Both the position numbers and the translations under genes were made by a program. A model generated the notes under the pieces. The model searched no databases, was not told where the DNA came from, and saw nothing but the letters and a program-made list of their open reading frames with translations. This document shows positions 55,383 through 62,854 of a DNA stretch of 64,000 nt, in pieces. Within the stretch, counting starts at the first letter, position 1; each line of letters begins with the position of its first letter. The stretch is from the NCBI RefSeq assembly GCF_001425705.1, contig NZ_LMDC01000001.1, positions 868,001 through 932,000 of the forward strand. The letters are read 5' to 3'. Source of the DNA: Pelomonas sp. Root1217 (GTDB taxonomy: Bacteria; Pseudomonadota; Gammaproteobacteria; Burkholderiales; Burkholderiaceae_C).

Positions 55383-56284
55383 CACCAGGTCTTGCGCTGC
55401 AGCTCTTCGAGGATCTCGCCGTAGATGCGATAGCGGCTGGCGCTGATCTGCCCTGCTTGTACCGCCGTGCGCACGCCGCAGTCGGGCTCGTGGATGTGGC
55501 TGCAGTTGGCGAAGCGGCAGTTGGCGTGCTCGCGCAGGTCGGGCATGTAGCGCCACAGCTCGGCGGCGTCGATCTGGCGCAGGCCGAATTCCTGGAAGCC
55601 GGGCGAATCGATCAGCGCCGTTGTGCGTGTCTCGTCGGTCCAGTACCACTGCGTCGTCGTCGTCGTGTGGCGGCCTGAGTTCAGCGCCTGCGAGATCTCG
55701 CCGATCTGGGCCTTGGCGTCTTTCACGAGCAGGTTGATCAGCGTGCTCTTGCCCGTGCCGCTGGGGCCGAGTACGAAAGTGCGTTGGCCGGCCAGCCAGG
55801 GGTCCAGCGTCGCGCGGGAGCCTTCGGGGTCGGCCTTCAGCGCGACCTCGAACATCTTCAGGCCCATGGCGTGATAGGGCGCCAGGCGCTCGCGAGCCGA
55901 ATCGGTGCCCGGCAGGTCGGTCTTGTTCAGCGCGATGGCCATGCTGATGCCCGCGGACTCGGCGGCGATCAGGGAGCGCGTGAGCTGGCTCTCACTGAAC
56001 ACCGGCTCGACAGCGACGAGGACAAGCAGCTGGTCCAGGTTGGCTGCGAAGCTCTTGGTCTTCCACTCGTCCTGGCGGAACAACAGATTGCGCCGAGGCT
56101 CGACGGCTTCAATCACGCCCTCATCGCCGGAATCGGCAAAGCGCACCTGGTCACCAACGACGGCTTCGCTCTTCTTGCCGCGCGGGTGGCAGACGAAGCG
56201 CTTGCCCTCCGAGTCCTCGACGATGTAGTGGCGGCCATGGCCGCGCACGACAAGTCCCAGGTCCAGCGCCTGGAATTTGCTCAT
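55382..56284 (-). CDS. rsgA: Ribosome small-subunit GTPase RsgA (300 aa)
   Basis: RsgA is a circularly permuted GTPase that checks the 30S subunit in late ribosome assembly. The GTPase order is permuted, as expected: the NKTDLPG (G4) motif comes before the P-loop VLGPSGTGKSTLI (G1), and DSPGF (G3) follows. The C-terminal zinc finger is visible as CRFANCSHIHEPDC. Length is normal. It overlaps the pterin dehydratase gene by 4 bases and the lipoprotein gene by one base. Confidence 0.95.
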   Translation of the reverse strand: MSKFQALDLGLVVRGHGRHYIVEDSEGKRFVCHPRGKKSEAVVGDQVRFADSGDEGVIEAVEPRRNLLFRQDEWKTKSFAANLDQLLVLVAVEPVFSESQLTRSLIAAESAGISMAIALNKTDLPGTDSARERLAPYHAMGLKMFEVALKADPEGSRATLDPWLAGQRTFVLGPSGTGKSTLINLLVKDAKAQIGEISQALNSGRHTTTTTQWYWTDETRTTALIDSPGFQEFGLRQIDAAELWRYMPDLREHANCRFANCSHIHEPDCGVRTAVQAGQISASRYRIYGEILEELQRKTW

Positions 56285-56613
56285 TCGCCGGTCGCTTCAG
56301 GCAAGGCGCTCACTTGTGCGGCGCAGATGGCGTCGTTCAGAGTCAACCCGCCGCGCGAGTGCGTCGTGAAGCTGACCGTACAGGCGTCGTATCCGACCAG
56401 CATCTCGGGGTGATGGTCCTGGGCGTGAGCGATCTCGGCGACCGCGTCGACGAAGGCCATGGTCTGGTAGAAATTCGCGAAGCCGAAGCGCCGGCCGATC
56501 AGCTTGTTCTCGGGGTCGGGCAGCCAGCCGGGCAGGGCGGCCAGCATGCGGGTGCGCGTGTCGGCATCCATCAGCGTGGCCTTGGGGTCACATTGGGCAA
56601 GCAAAAGATTCAT
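56281..56613 (-). CDS. phhB: 4a-hydroxytetrahydrobiopterin dehydratase (110 aa)
   Basis: PhhB (pterin-4a-carbinolamine dehydratase) regenerates the pterin cofactor used by aromatic amino acid hydroxylases. The signature AHAQDHHPEMLVGYD contains the catalytic HHP, and the length is typical. A phenylalanine hydroxylase gene is not in the window. It overlaps both neighbours by 4 bases in an operon with an M48 peptidase and rsgA, an unusual set of partners with no common pathway. Confidence 0.92.
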   Translation of the reverse strand: MNLLLAQCDPKATLMDADTRTRMLAALPGWLPDPENKLIGRRFGFANFYQTMAFVDAVAEIAHAQDHHPEMLVGYDACTVSFTTHSRGGLTLNDAICAAQVSALPEATGE

Positions 56614-57881
56614 GAGGCGAGCGCTGCGAGCCGTTCGGCCGCCGGCGGGTGCGAGTAGTAGAAGCGCGCGTAGACCGGGTCCGGCGTCAGCGTGCCGGCA
56701 TTGTCCTCGTGCAGCTTGAGCAGGGCCGAGGACAGGTCGGCGCCGCTGGCCTGAGCGCGTGCGTAAGCGTCGGCCTGGAACTCGTCGCGGCGCGAGAAGT
56801 GGCTCGCCAGCGGCGTCACGAAGAAGCCGAACACCGGGCCGGCGAGCAGGAAGAGGATCAGCGCCAGTGCGTCATTGGGCGCGTCGAGATTGGGCGTTGC
56901 GCCCAGACCCAGGTAGAAGGCGGGTTGCTGGGCCAGCCAGCCCAGCAGTGCAAAGCCGGCCAGGCTCAAGACGAACATCAACACGATGCGCTTGGTGATG
57001 TGCTTGTGCTTGAAGTGGCCCAGCTCATGGGCGAGCACGGCCTCCACCTCGCTGCCGTTGAGCTTGGCCAGCAGCGTGTCGAAGAAGACCACGCGCTTGG
57101 CGGGCCCGAAGCCGCTGAAATAGGCATTGCCATGCGCCGAGCGCCGGCTGCCGTCCATGACGAACAAACCCTTGGCCGCAAAGCCGCAGCGCGCCATCAA
57201 TCGCTCCACCCGCTCTTTCAGCGCAAGGTCGGTGAGCGGCTCGAACTTGTTGAACAGCGGCGCGATGACGGTGGGATAGATGACCATGACGAGCAGGTTG
57301 AAGCCCATCCAGGCGCCCCAGGCCCACAGCCACCAGCGCGGGCCCATGGCGCCCATCAGCCACAGGATCAGCGCGACGATCGGCAAGCCGAGCAGCGCGC
57401 CCAGCGCCAGCCCCTTGAGCATGTCGGCGAAATACAGGCGCAACGTCGTGCGATTAAAGCCAAAGGCTTGCTCGATCTTGAAGGTAGACCACATCTCCCA
57501 AGGCAGGTCCAGCAGAGAGCCGATCAGCACGAAGATGGCGACCAGACCGAGCTGATAGCCCATGCCCTGCCAGGCTTCGGGCAGAACCCGGCTGGCCTCG
57601 ATCACCCAGCCATTGAGGGCGCTCAGACCACCCAGCAGCGTCCAGCCCAACAGCACGGCGGCGTTGAAGGCCAGGGCCAGCAAGCCGAAACGGGACCGGG
57701 CGACCGTGTAGTCCGCGGCCTTCTGGTGGGCCGCCAGCGTCACGCTGCCTGCGAAGGCCGGCGGTACCTGGTCACGATGGGCGGCGACGTGGCGGATCTG
57801 ACGAGAGGACAGCCAGAACTTGACGAGGGTCGAGGCGGCGAGCGCGACCGCAAAAGCTAGGGACAACAGCAGGGGAGACAT
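56610..57881 (-). CDS. M48-family membrane zinc peptidase, CAAX prenyl protease 1 (Ste24) type (423 aa)
   Basis: An integral membrane zinc peptidase. The zinc motif is HELGH (VLAHELGHFKHKH), with the third ligand region SRRDEFQADAYARAQ further on. Several membrane segments are visible, including the N-terminal LLLSLAFAVALAASTLV, VALILWLMGAM and IVLMFVLSLAGFALLGWLA. The start is ATG 57879-57881, and the upstream open frame is repeat-derived. Bacterial Ste24-like proteins degrade misfolded membrane proteins; prenylated substrates are not expected. Its start lies 15 bases from a palindromic repeat element that separates it from orn. Confidence 0.92.
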   Translation of the reverse strand: MSPLLLSLAFAVALAASTLVKFWLSSRQIRHVAAHRDQVPPAFAGSVTLAAHQKAADYTVARSRFGLLALAFNAAVLLGWTLLGGLSALNGWVIEASRVLPEAWQGMGYQLGLVAIFVLIGSLLDLPWEMWSTFKIEQAFGFNRTTLRLYFADMLKGLALGALLGLPIVALILWLMGAMGPRWWLWAWGAWMGFNLLVMVIYPTVIAPLFNKFEPLTDLALKERVERLMARCGFAAKGLFVMDGSRRSAHGNAYFSGFGPAKRVVFFDTLLAKLNGSEVEAVLAHELGHFKHKHITKRIVLMFVLSLAGFALLGWLAQQPAFYLGLGATPNLDAPNDALALILFLLAGPVFGFFVTPLASHFSRRDEFQADAYARAQASGADLSSALLKLHEDNAGTLTPDPVYARFYYSHPPAAERLAALAS

Positions 57882-57896
57882 AAGCCTCAAGTGTAG

Positions 57897-58056
57897 GGAA
57901 GCGCTGAACAAGTCCCCGCGCGCAGAGCATCCCTGCTTTGGGCGGCCTGCGGCGTTGCAAATCCTCGCCATGGCTCCAGCCATGACTGCGGTTTGCGCCT
58001 TGCATTCCATCCCAAATCAGGGCGCTCTGCATCGCGGCGACTCATTCAGCGCTTCC
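57897..58056. repeat. 160-bp imperfect palindromic element (repeat/MITE-like)
   Basis: The ends GGAAGCGCTGAA (57897-57908) and TTCAGCGCTTCC (58045-58056) are exact reverse complements. The pairing continues inward with few mismatches (AAGTCCCCGCG with its partner CGCGGCGACT, GCAGAGC with GCTCTGC, and ATTTGCAACG/CGCAAACC-type arms). The centre is the palindrome ATGGCTCCAGCCAT near 57970-57983. The reverse complement of the whole element thus looks like the element itself. It fills the gap between the M48 and orn genes, with no coding capacity and no transposase. I recall similar palindromic elements in related Burkholderiales, but cannot check this here. Confidence 0.9.
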
Positions 58057-58094
58057 TGGCTGCGAGAATTCCCCATCTTCAGAGTGAGCCCAGC

Positions 58095-58655
58095 ATGTCC
58101 GACACCCTAGCCCTCAGCGAAAACAACCTGATCTGGATCGACCTCGAAATGACGGGGCTGTATCCCGACACCGACCGCATCATCGAGATCGCCGTCGTCG
58201 TCACCGACGCGAACCTCGAGAAGCGCATCGAGGGCCCGGTCTTCGCCGTCCACCAGACCGACGAGACGCTGGACAAGATGGACGCCTGGAACAAGGGCAC
58301 CCACGGCAGGAGCGGTCTCATCGATCGCGTCAAGGCTTCCACCGTCTCCGAAGCCGAGGCCGCCGCCCAAACCATTGCTTTTCTGAAGCAATATGTGCCC
58401 AAGGGCAAGAGCCCAATGGCCGGCAACAGCATCTGCCAGGACCGCCGCTTTCTGGCCAATTACATGCCCGAGCTGGAGAGCTTCTTCCACTATCGCAACT
58501 TGGATGTATCGACGTTGAAGGAGCTGGCCAAGCGCTGGAAACCTTCCGCGCTGGAGGGCTTCAAGAAGGCCCAGGCCCACACCGCCATGGCCGACATCCA
58601 CGAGTCCATCGACGAGCTCGTCCACTACCGCACCCACTTCCTGAACCTGGCCTGA
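58095..58655 (+). CDS. orn: Oligoribonuclease (186 aa)
   Basis: Orn is the 3'-5' exoribonuclease that clears 2-5 nt RNA fragments, including pGpG from c-di-GMP turnover. It is an essential gene in many proteobacteria. The start is ATG 58095 ([22 protein letters not shown]), which carries the DEDDh exonuclease motif I (DLEMTG). Further motifs are the [13 protein letters not shown] region and the C-terminal [11 protein letters not shown]. Upstream in-frame codons run through the repeat element and are not used. The gene stands alone after the 160-bp palindrome. Confidence 0.96.
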   Translation: MSDTLALSENNLIWIDLEMTGLYPDTDRIIEIAVVVTDANLEKRIEGPVFAVHQTDETLDKMDAWNKGTHGRSGLIDRVKASTVSEAEAAAQTIAFLKQYVPKGKSPMAGNSICQDRRFLANYMPELESFFHYRNLDVSTLKELAKRWKPSALEGFKKAQAHTAMADIHESIDELVHYRTHFLNLA

Positions 58656-58671
58656 TCGAGCCGCACGGCAC

Positions 58672-60426
58672 TTGCTGCACGCCGCTTTCGACTTCCCCCG
58701 CCACCCGCTGGCCCGCGAGGACGGCGAGCGGCTGTGCGGCTGTTGGGCCACGCCGCCAGAGCGCTGGCTGAGGGCGACACGGCACGATGAGGTGCGCGCC
58801 GTCATCGCCGAGGCGGAAGCCGCGGCAAGAGCGGGCGCCTGGGTGCTGGGAGGGCTGCGCTACGAAGCCGCGGCGGCTTTCGACGCCGCACTGAAGACGC
58901 ACGACGCCACCGTGCCTCTGGCCGAGTTCGCGGTGTACGACACTGCCCCGGAGCCCTGGCCGGAGCGGCCCCCGGCCTACAGCGGCTTGCTCGGCTGGCA
59001 TGACGCCGAGCCCGATGCCACAAAAGCCATCGAGCGCATCCGCACCTACATCCGCGACGGCGATTGCTACCAAGTCAATCTGACGACCCGGCTGCGCGCG
59101 GCGGCTGGCGCACTGGACCCCGAGCAGCTCTTCCTGGCCCTGCACGCCAGCCAGCCCGGTGGCTTCAGCCTGTTCTTGCGCGATGCCGGCGCCGCCAGCG
59201 TGTCACCCGAACTCTTCTTCGACTGGCGCCCTGTGCCCGGTGCCAAGGCGAGCTGGCTGTTGGCGGCACAGCCGATGAAGGGCACCGCGCCGCGCGGCCG
59301 CGACCGTGTCGATGACGAAGCCGCTCAAGCACACCTGCGCACCAGCGAGAAGGAGCGTGCCGAGAACCTGATGATCGTGGACCTGTTGCGCAACGACCTC
59401 AGCCGCGTCGCGCAGTTGGGCACGGTGCGGGTGCCGCGGCTGTTCGAGCTGCATGCGCTGCCAACGGTCTGGCAGATGACGTCCACCGTGACGGCCGTCA
59501 GCCGCGGCGGGTTGACGTTGGCGGACGCCTTCGCGGCGCTCTTCCCCTGCGGCTCGGTGACGGGTGCGCCCAAGATCCGCGCGATGCAGCTCATTCGTGA
59601 GCTGGAGCCGTCGGCACGGGGCTGGTACTGCGGTGCACTGGGGCTGATCCAGCCCGGCGGCGTTGCCACCTTCAACGTGCCCATCCGCACCGTCGAATTC
59701 AGTGGCGATGCGCTGACCTGCGGCATTGGCAGCGCCATCACGCTGGACAGCGAGCCCGCTGCCGAAATCGCCGAATGGCGGGCCAAGTCGCGCTTCCTCG
59801 CGCGCGCCGAGGCGCCCGTCGAGGCGCTGGAGACGCTGCGGCTGGACGCCGGCGTGGCGCTGCGCGGCGACGCCCACCTGGCCCGCATGCAGCGCACGGC
59901 GCGGCACTTTGGCCTGCGCTTTTCGATGGCCGAGGCGCGAGCCTATCTGAAGGTCTTGGTCATTGAACGGCCCGAAGGCAGCTGGCGCCTGCGCCTCACC
60001 TGCGACGCCGAGGGCCGTCTCGCCCACACGCTGACGGCCTTCATGCCGACATCTGAGCCAGTGCGCCTGGCGCTGGCCGACCGCGCGATGCCGACCCTGG
60101 GCCCGCGCGCCGAATACCTGGCCCACAAGACGACGCGCCGCGAGCTCTATGCGCTGGGCAAGCCTGCCGAGGCCTTCGACCTCATCCTCTGGAACGAGGC
60201 CGGCGAACTGACCGAATGCAGCTTCGGCAATCTCGCTTTGCTGCTTGACGGCGAGTGGCTGACGCCTGCGCTGTTCAGTGGCCTGCTGCCAGGCGTGATG
60301 CGCGCCGAGCTGCTGGCCCAGGGGCGCATCAAGGAGGCGCGGCTGACACGGGGCGACCTGACTCGTTCCGAGGGCTTGGCATTTTTCAACAGCCTGCGCG
60401 GTTGGCTGGTGGCGAAGCTGGCCTGA
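58672..60426 (+). CDS. pabB-pabC: Fused aminodeoxychorismate synthase component I / 4-amino-4-deoxychorismate lyase (584 aa)
   Basis: A two-domain enzyme of p-aminobenzoate synthesis, used for folate. Residues about 1-380 are PabB (chorismate-binding type): YQVNLTTRLRA, SPELFFDWRP, then the synthase text SVTGAPKIRAMQ and GWYCGALGLIQPGG. Residues about 390-580 are PabC, a PLP-dependent lyase in the branched-chain aminotransferase fold (EYLAHKTTRRELY with the lysine; NEAGELTECSFGN). Such fusions are known in several proteobacteria. The start is TTG 58672 directly before CTG. PabA (glutamine amidotransferase) is not in the window. It lies 16 bases after orn. Confidence 0.93.
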   Translation: MLHAAFDFPRHPLAREDGERLCGCWATPPERWLRATRHDEVRAVIAEAEAAARAGAWVLGGLRYEAAAAFDAALKTHDATVPLAEFAVYDTAPEPWPERPPAYSGLLGWHDAEPDATKAIERIRTYIRDGDCYQVNLTTRLRAAAGALDPEQLFLALHASQPGGFSLFLRDAGAASVSPELFFDWRPVPGAKASWLLAAQPMKGTAPRGRDRVDDEAAQAHLRTSEKERAENLMIVDLLRNDLSRVAQLGTVRVPRLFELHALPTVWQMTSTVTAVSRGGLTLADAFAALFPCGSVTGAPKIRAMQLIRELEPSARGWYCGALGLIQPGGVATFNVPIRTVEFSGDALTCGIGSAITLDSEPAAEIAEWRAKSRFLARAEAPVEALETLRLDAGVALRGDAHLARMQRTARHFGLRFSMAEARAYLKVLVIERPEGSWRLRLTCDAEGRLAHTLTAFMPTSEPVRLALADRAMPTLGPRAEYLAHKTTRRELYALGKPAEAFDLILWNEAGELTECSFGNLALLLDGEWLTPALFSGLLPGVMRAELLAQGRIKEARLTRGDLTRSEGLAFFNSLRGWLVAKLA

Positions 60427-60499
60427 GCATCGTCAGCTTTGGGGAGGCGGCGAGACGGCCAGATGCGTCCAATGCCGGATCCAAGCTCGGAGTCACTCC

Positions 60500-61798
60500 A
60501 TGCCCGGCATCCTGATCCGCACCGATGGCCGCCCGCTCCGCGCGGTGCAGGCCTCGCTCGACCGACTACTGCCCGATGTGGACGCACGGATTTTCGCCGT
60601 GGACGACCGCCGCGCATTGTTGCGTGGCCACCTGCTGGACGCGCTGGAAGCGCGCTACCACGCACCGCCTGAAGGCTGGCTCACGTCCCTGGGCGTCGCC
60701 GCGGCCCAGCCCCTGAAGGACGAGGAGGCGCTGACCCTTTTGCGCACCCGCGACCGCGAGAGGACGCCCGAACTCGGCCCTCTCGCCGTACCGCGTGTTG
60801 GCGGGCGGGACTGGCATCTCGCCAGCGTGCGGGCCCCACAAGCCTGGGCGTTAGTGGGCGGGCCGCAGGGCATCGCCTGGGGCAGCACGCGCGTCGCCCA
60901 GATCGACACCGGCTACGTGCCTCACCCGGCTTTGGGCTTCGGTGCGCCAGGCGGCACATGGATCGACGTGTCCCACGCGCAGACCGACATGCCGGCCGGT
61001 TTTGGCGACAACCCCAGCCAGCCCGTCGAACCGGGTGGAGGCATCGACCCGTTGACCGGCTTCAACGCCGGACATGGAAGCCGCATCGGCGCCACGATCA
61101 GCGGTTGCGCGCCCGGTGCTCCGGGCGGCGCTTACTTCGGCGTGGCGCCTCGTGTGCCGCATTTGCCGCGGCGCATCACCGATATGGTCGTCATCGATCA
61201 CGCCCAGCGCGAGTTCGCCCATGCCTTGAACGCCGCCGTGGCCTGGGGCGCCGGCGCGGTGAACTGCAGCCTGGCGATGCTGACGTCCCTCTACTTCCCG
61301 GAAATCAAGCAGGCGGTGAACGATGCCTACGAGGCCGGTGTCATCCTGGTCTGTGCAGCCGGCAACTATGTGGACCCGGTGCTGGCGCCGGCCAAATGGC
61401 CGCGCACAGTGGCTGTGGGTGGCGTGACGGCAGCGGACCAACCATGGAGTGGCAGCAGCTTCGGCCCGGAGGTTGACTTCAGCGCGCCGGCCGCTGACCT
61501 GCGCCGCGCCGAGCCACTGACGGGCGGCTACGGCGGTGGCGGTGATGGCACCTCCTATGCCACCGCGCAGACCACCGGCGCCGCGGCACTCTGGCTCACC
61601 TACCGGCGCGCCGATATCGAGGCCGCCTACGGCGGTGAGCGCTGGAAGATTCCCGAAGCCTTCCGCGTCATCGCCCGCAGCACGGCCCGACAGCCGGCCG
61701 GCTGGCAGCCGGGCAGCCATGGTGACGGCATCCTGAACATCGAGGCTCTGCTGATGGCGGAGCTGCCAACGCAGCTCGTTCACGCCCCGCAGGCCTGA
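60500..61798 (+). CDS. Subtilisin-like S8 serine peptidase, no signal peptide visible (432 aa)
   Basis: The catalytic triad is visible: D136 in AQIDTGYV, H192 in GHGSRIG and S352 in GDGTSYAT; the oxyanion asparagine is N289 in CAAGNYVD. Subtilisins usually have GHGTHVAG where this one has GHGSRIG. A residue 1-110 segment precedes the catalytic domain, acidic and arginine-rich, and may be a propeptide or separate domain. No hydrophobic signal peptide starts at ATG 60500, so the enzyme may be intracellular or exported by another path. It starts 73 bases after the pabB-pabC gene and abuts the DUF2087 gene. Confidence 0.88.
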   Translation: MPGILIRTDGRPLRAVQASLDRLLPDVDARIFAVDDRRALLRGHLLDALEARYHAPPEGWLTSLGVAAAQPLKDEEALTLLRTRDRERTPELGPLAVPRVGGRDWHLASVRAPQAWALVGGPQGIAWGSTRVAQIDTGYVPHPALGFGAPGGTWIDVSHAQTDMPAGFGDNPSQPVEPGGGIDPLTGFNAGHGSRIGATISGCAPGAPGGAYFGVAPRVPHLPRRITDMVVIDHAQREFAHALNAAVAWGAGAVNCSLAMLTSLYFPEIKQAVNDAYEAGVILVCAAGNYVDPVLAPAKWPRTVAVGGVTAADQPWSGSSFGPEVDFSAPAADLRRAEPLTGGYGGGGDGTSYATAQTTGAAALWLTYRRADIEAAYGGERWKIPEAFRVIARSTARQPAGWQPGSHGDGILNIEALLMAELPTQLVHAPQA

Positions 61799-62332
61799 TC
61801 AGTTGTCGCGCTGGCGCAGCGCCCGCATCAGCGCCATCGCATCCTCGCCCGGCCGTGCCGGCAGCTTCGTGTAGACCGAGCTGTCCGCCGTGCGCGCCAT
61901 CAGGCCTTGGGTGACGAGATCACGGCGCAGCGTGCAGTAGTCGCCGAAGCAGTGCCAGGCCGTGAGGATCTGGTTGACCTCGCGTTCGCGGTAGGGCCGC
62001 TTGGCGTCGAAGCGCATCCAAAGGCCCCACAGGGCCATCAACTGCAACGAGCGTTTGACGGGCAGCCGCTGCAGCCGGCCCTGATCGTCGAACAGGCGCA
62101 GCGTGCGGCGGACGATGTCGCTGTGCTCCGTGGGAACAGTGGCGATGATCCGCGGCAGAGCGGGCGGCCGCGCCTTCAGCATCTGCAGATTGCGATGACC
62201 GGCCGCGCGGGCCAACATGTTCAGCAAGGTCTGGTGGCCCGGCGTGGCGGGGTGCGCCAGCAACTGTGTGCGCAGGGATTTGGTGAAAGTGGACAGGTCG
62301 TCCACGACGAGAGGCAGGGATTCACGGGCCAT
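61799..62332 (-). CDS. DUF2087-domain protein (177 aa)
   Basis: The start chosen is ATG 62332 (MARESLPLVVDDLSTFTK), with GGAGTG about 6 bases upstream on the minus strand; in-frame ATGs further out (62431) are less likely. The C-terminal half has the DUF2087 text, LWMRFDAKRPYREREVNQIL and AWHCFGDYCTLRRDLVTQGL, a DNA-binding-like winged module seen at the end of some transcription factors. The stop lies directly against the S8 peptidase stop. The function is unknown, but a regulatory role is plausible. Confidence 0.82.
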   Translation of the reverse strand: MARESLPLVVDDLSTFTKSLRTQLLAHPATPGHQTLLNMLARAAGHRNLQMLKARPPALPRIIATVPTEHSDIVRRTLRLFDDQGRLQRLPVKRSLQLMALWGLWMRFDAKRPYREREVNQILTAWHCFGDYCTLRRDLVTQGLMARTADSSVYTKLPARPGEDAMALMRALRQRDN

Positions 62333-62854
62333 GGTGGCACTCCATGCGCGCGCCAACGACGAAAGAGGCTGTGCTCGCCGACTTGCAGCCAGGGCGCACG
62401 CGAGGTCCACGTGAACGAAGGCGGTATGCATGGCAGGTTCAGCTCGCGACGGATGCCGCGCGGCAAGGCCTGGGTGTTCTGCCGACCCGGGCCGCAAGTG
62501 TGCCAGAGCTCACACTCGGGCTTCAAGGGTCGTTTCCGTAAAAACCCTGATTCATGCTACAGTCGCAGCTTCGCTCGGTTCACCCCGAGCTTCGTACGTC
62601 TCCTCTGACCTCGTTCGGCCCGCAGTTCCTTGCGGCTTCTCGAACACCCCTCGTGGATCGGTCGGCGGCGATGAAGCCGTCGCTTTGACTGTTCCCCCGT
62701 GCCGCACCCGACTGCAAGCTGCAGCCCGAGCCGCCCGACACGAGCTTTCTCCCAGCGACTTTGACTGCTGAACGGCATGGTCTGTTCAGCGCCCGCGTGT
62801 CCGCCCTCACTGATTTCCAGGCGGCATGGACGGGCTTTTGACTGAAAGAACGAC
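62333..62854 (+). other. Gene-free 522-bp region and long helicase leader
   Basis: No frame in this stretch looks like a gene. It holds the divergent control region between the DUF2087 gene and the helicase. A candidate extended -10 (TGC-TACAGT, 62556-62563) would give a leader of about 285 nt. A short hairpin lies at 62573-62590 (GCTCGG with CCGAGC). The leader is rich in pyrimidines and short direct C runs. Long leaders are known for cold-induced DEAD-box helicases, but no defined riboswitch family is recognisable here. Confidence 0.5.
62556..62563 (+). promoter_or_regulatory. Candidate extended -10 promoter for the DEAD-box gene
   Basis: TGC followed by TACAGT (62558-62563) matches the -10 box at 4 of 6 and has the TGn extension. 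No acceptable -35 box is seen. This is tentative. Confidence 0.3.

Noticed and set aside
57897-58056. Insertion sequence
   Set aside because: The element has inverted ends but no transposase frame, and at 160 bp it is too short; it is recorded as a palindromic repeat instead.
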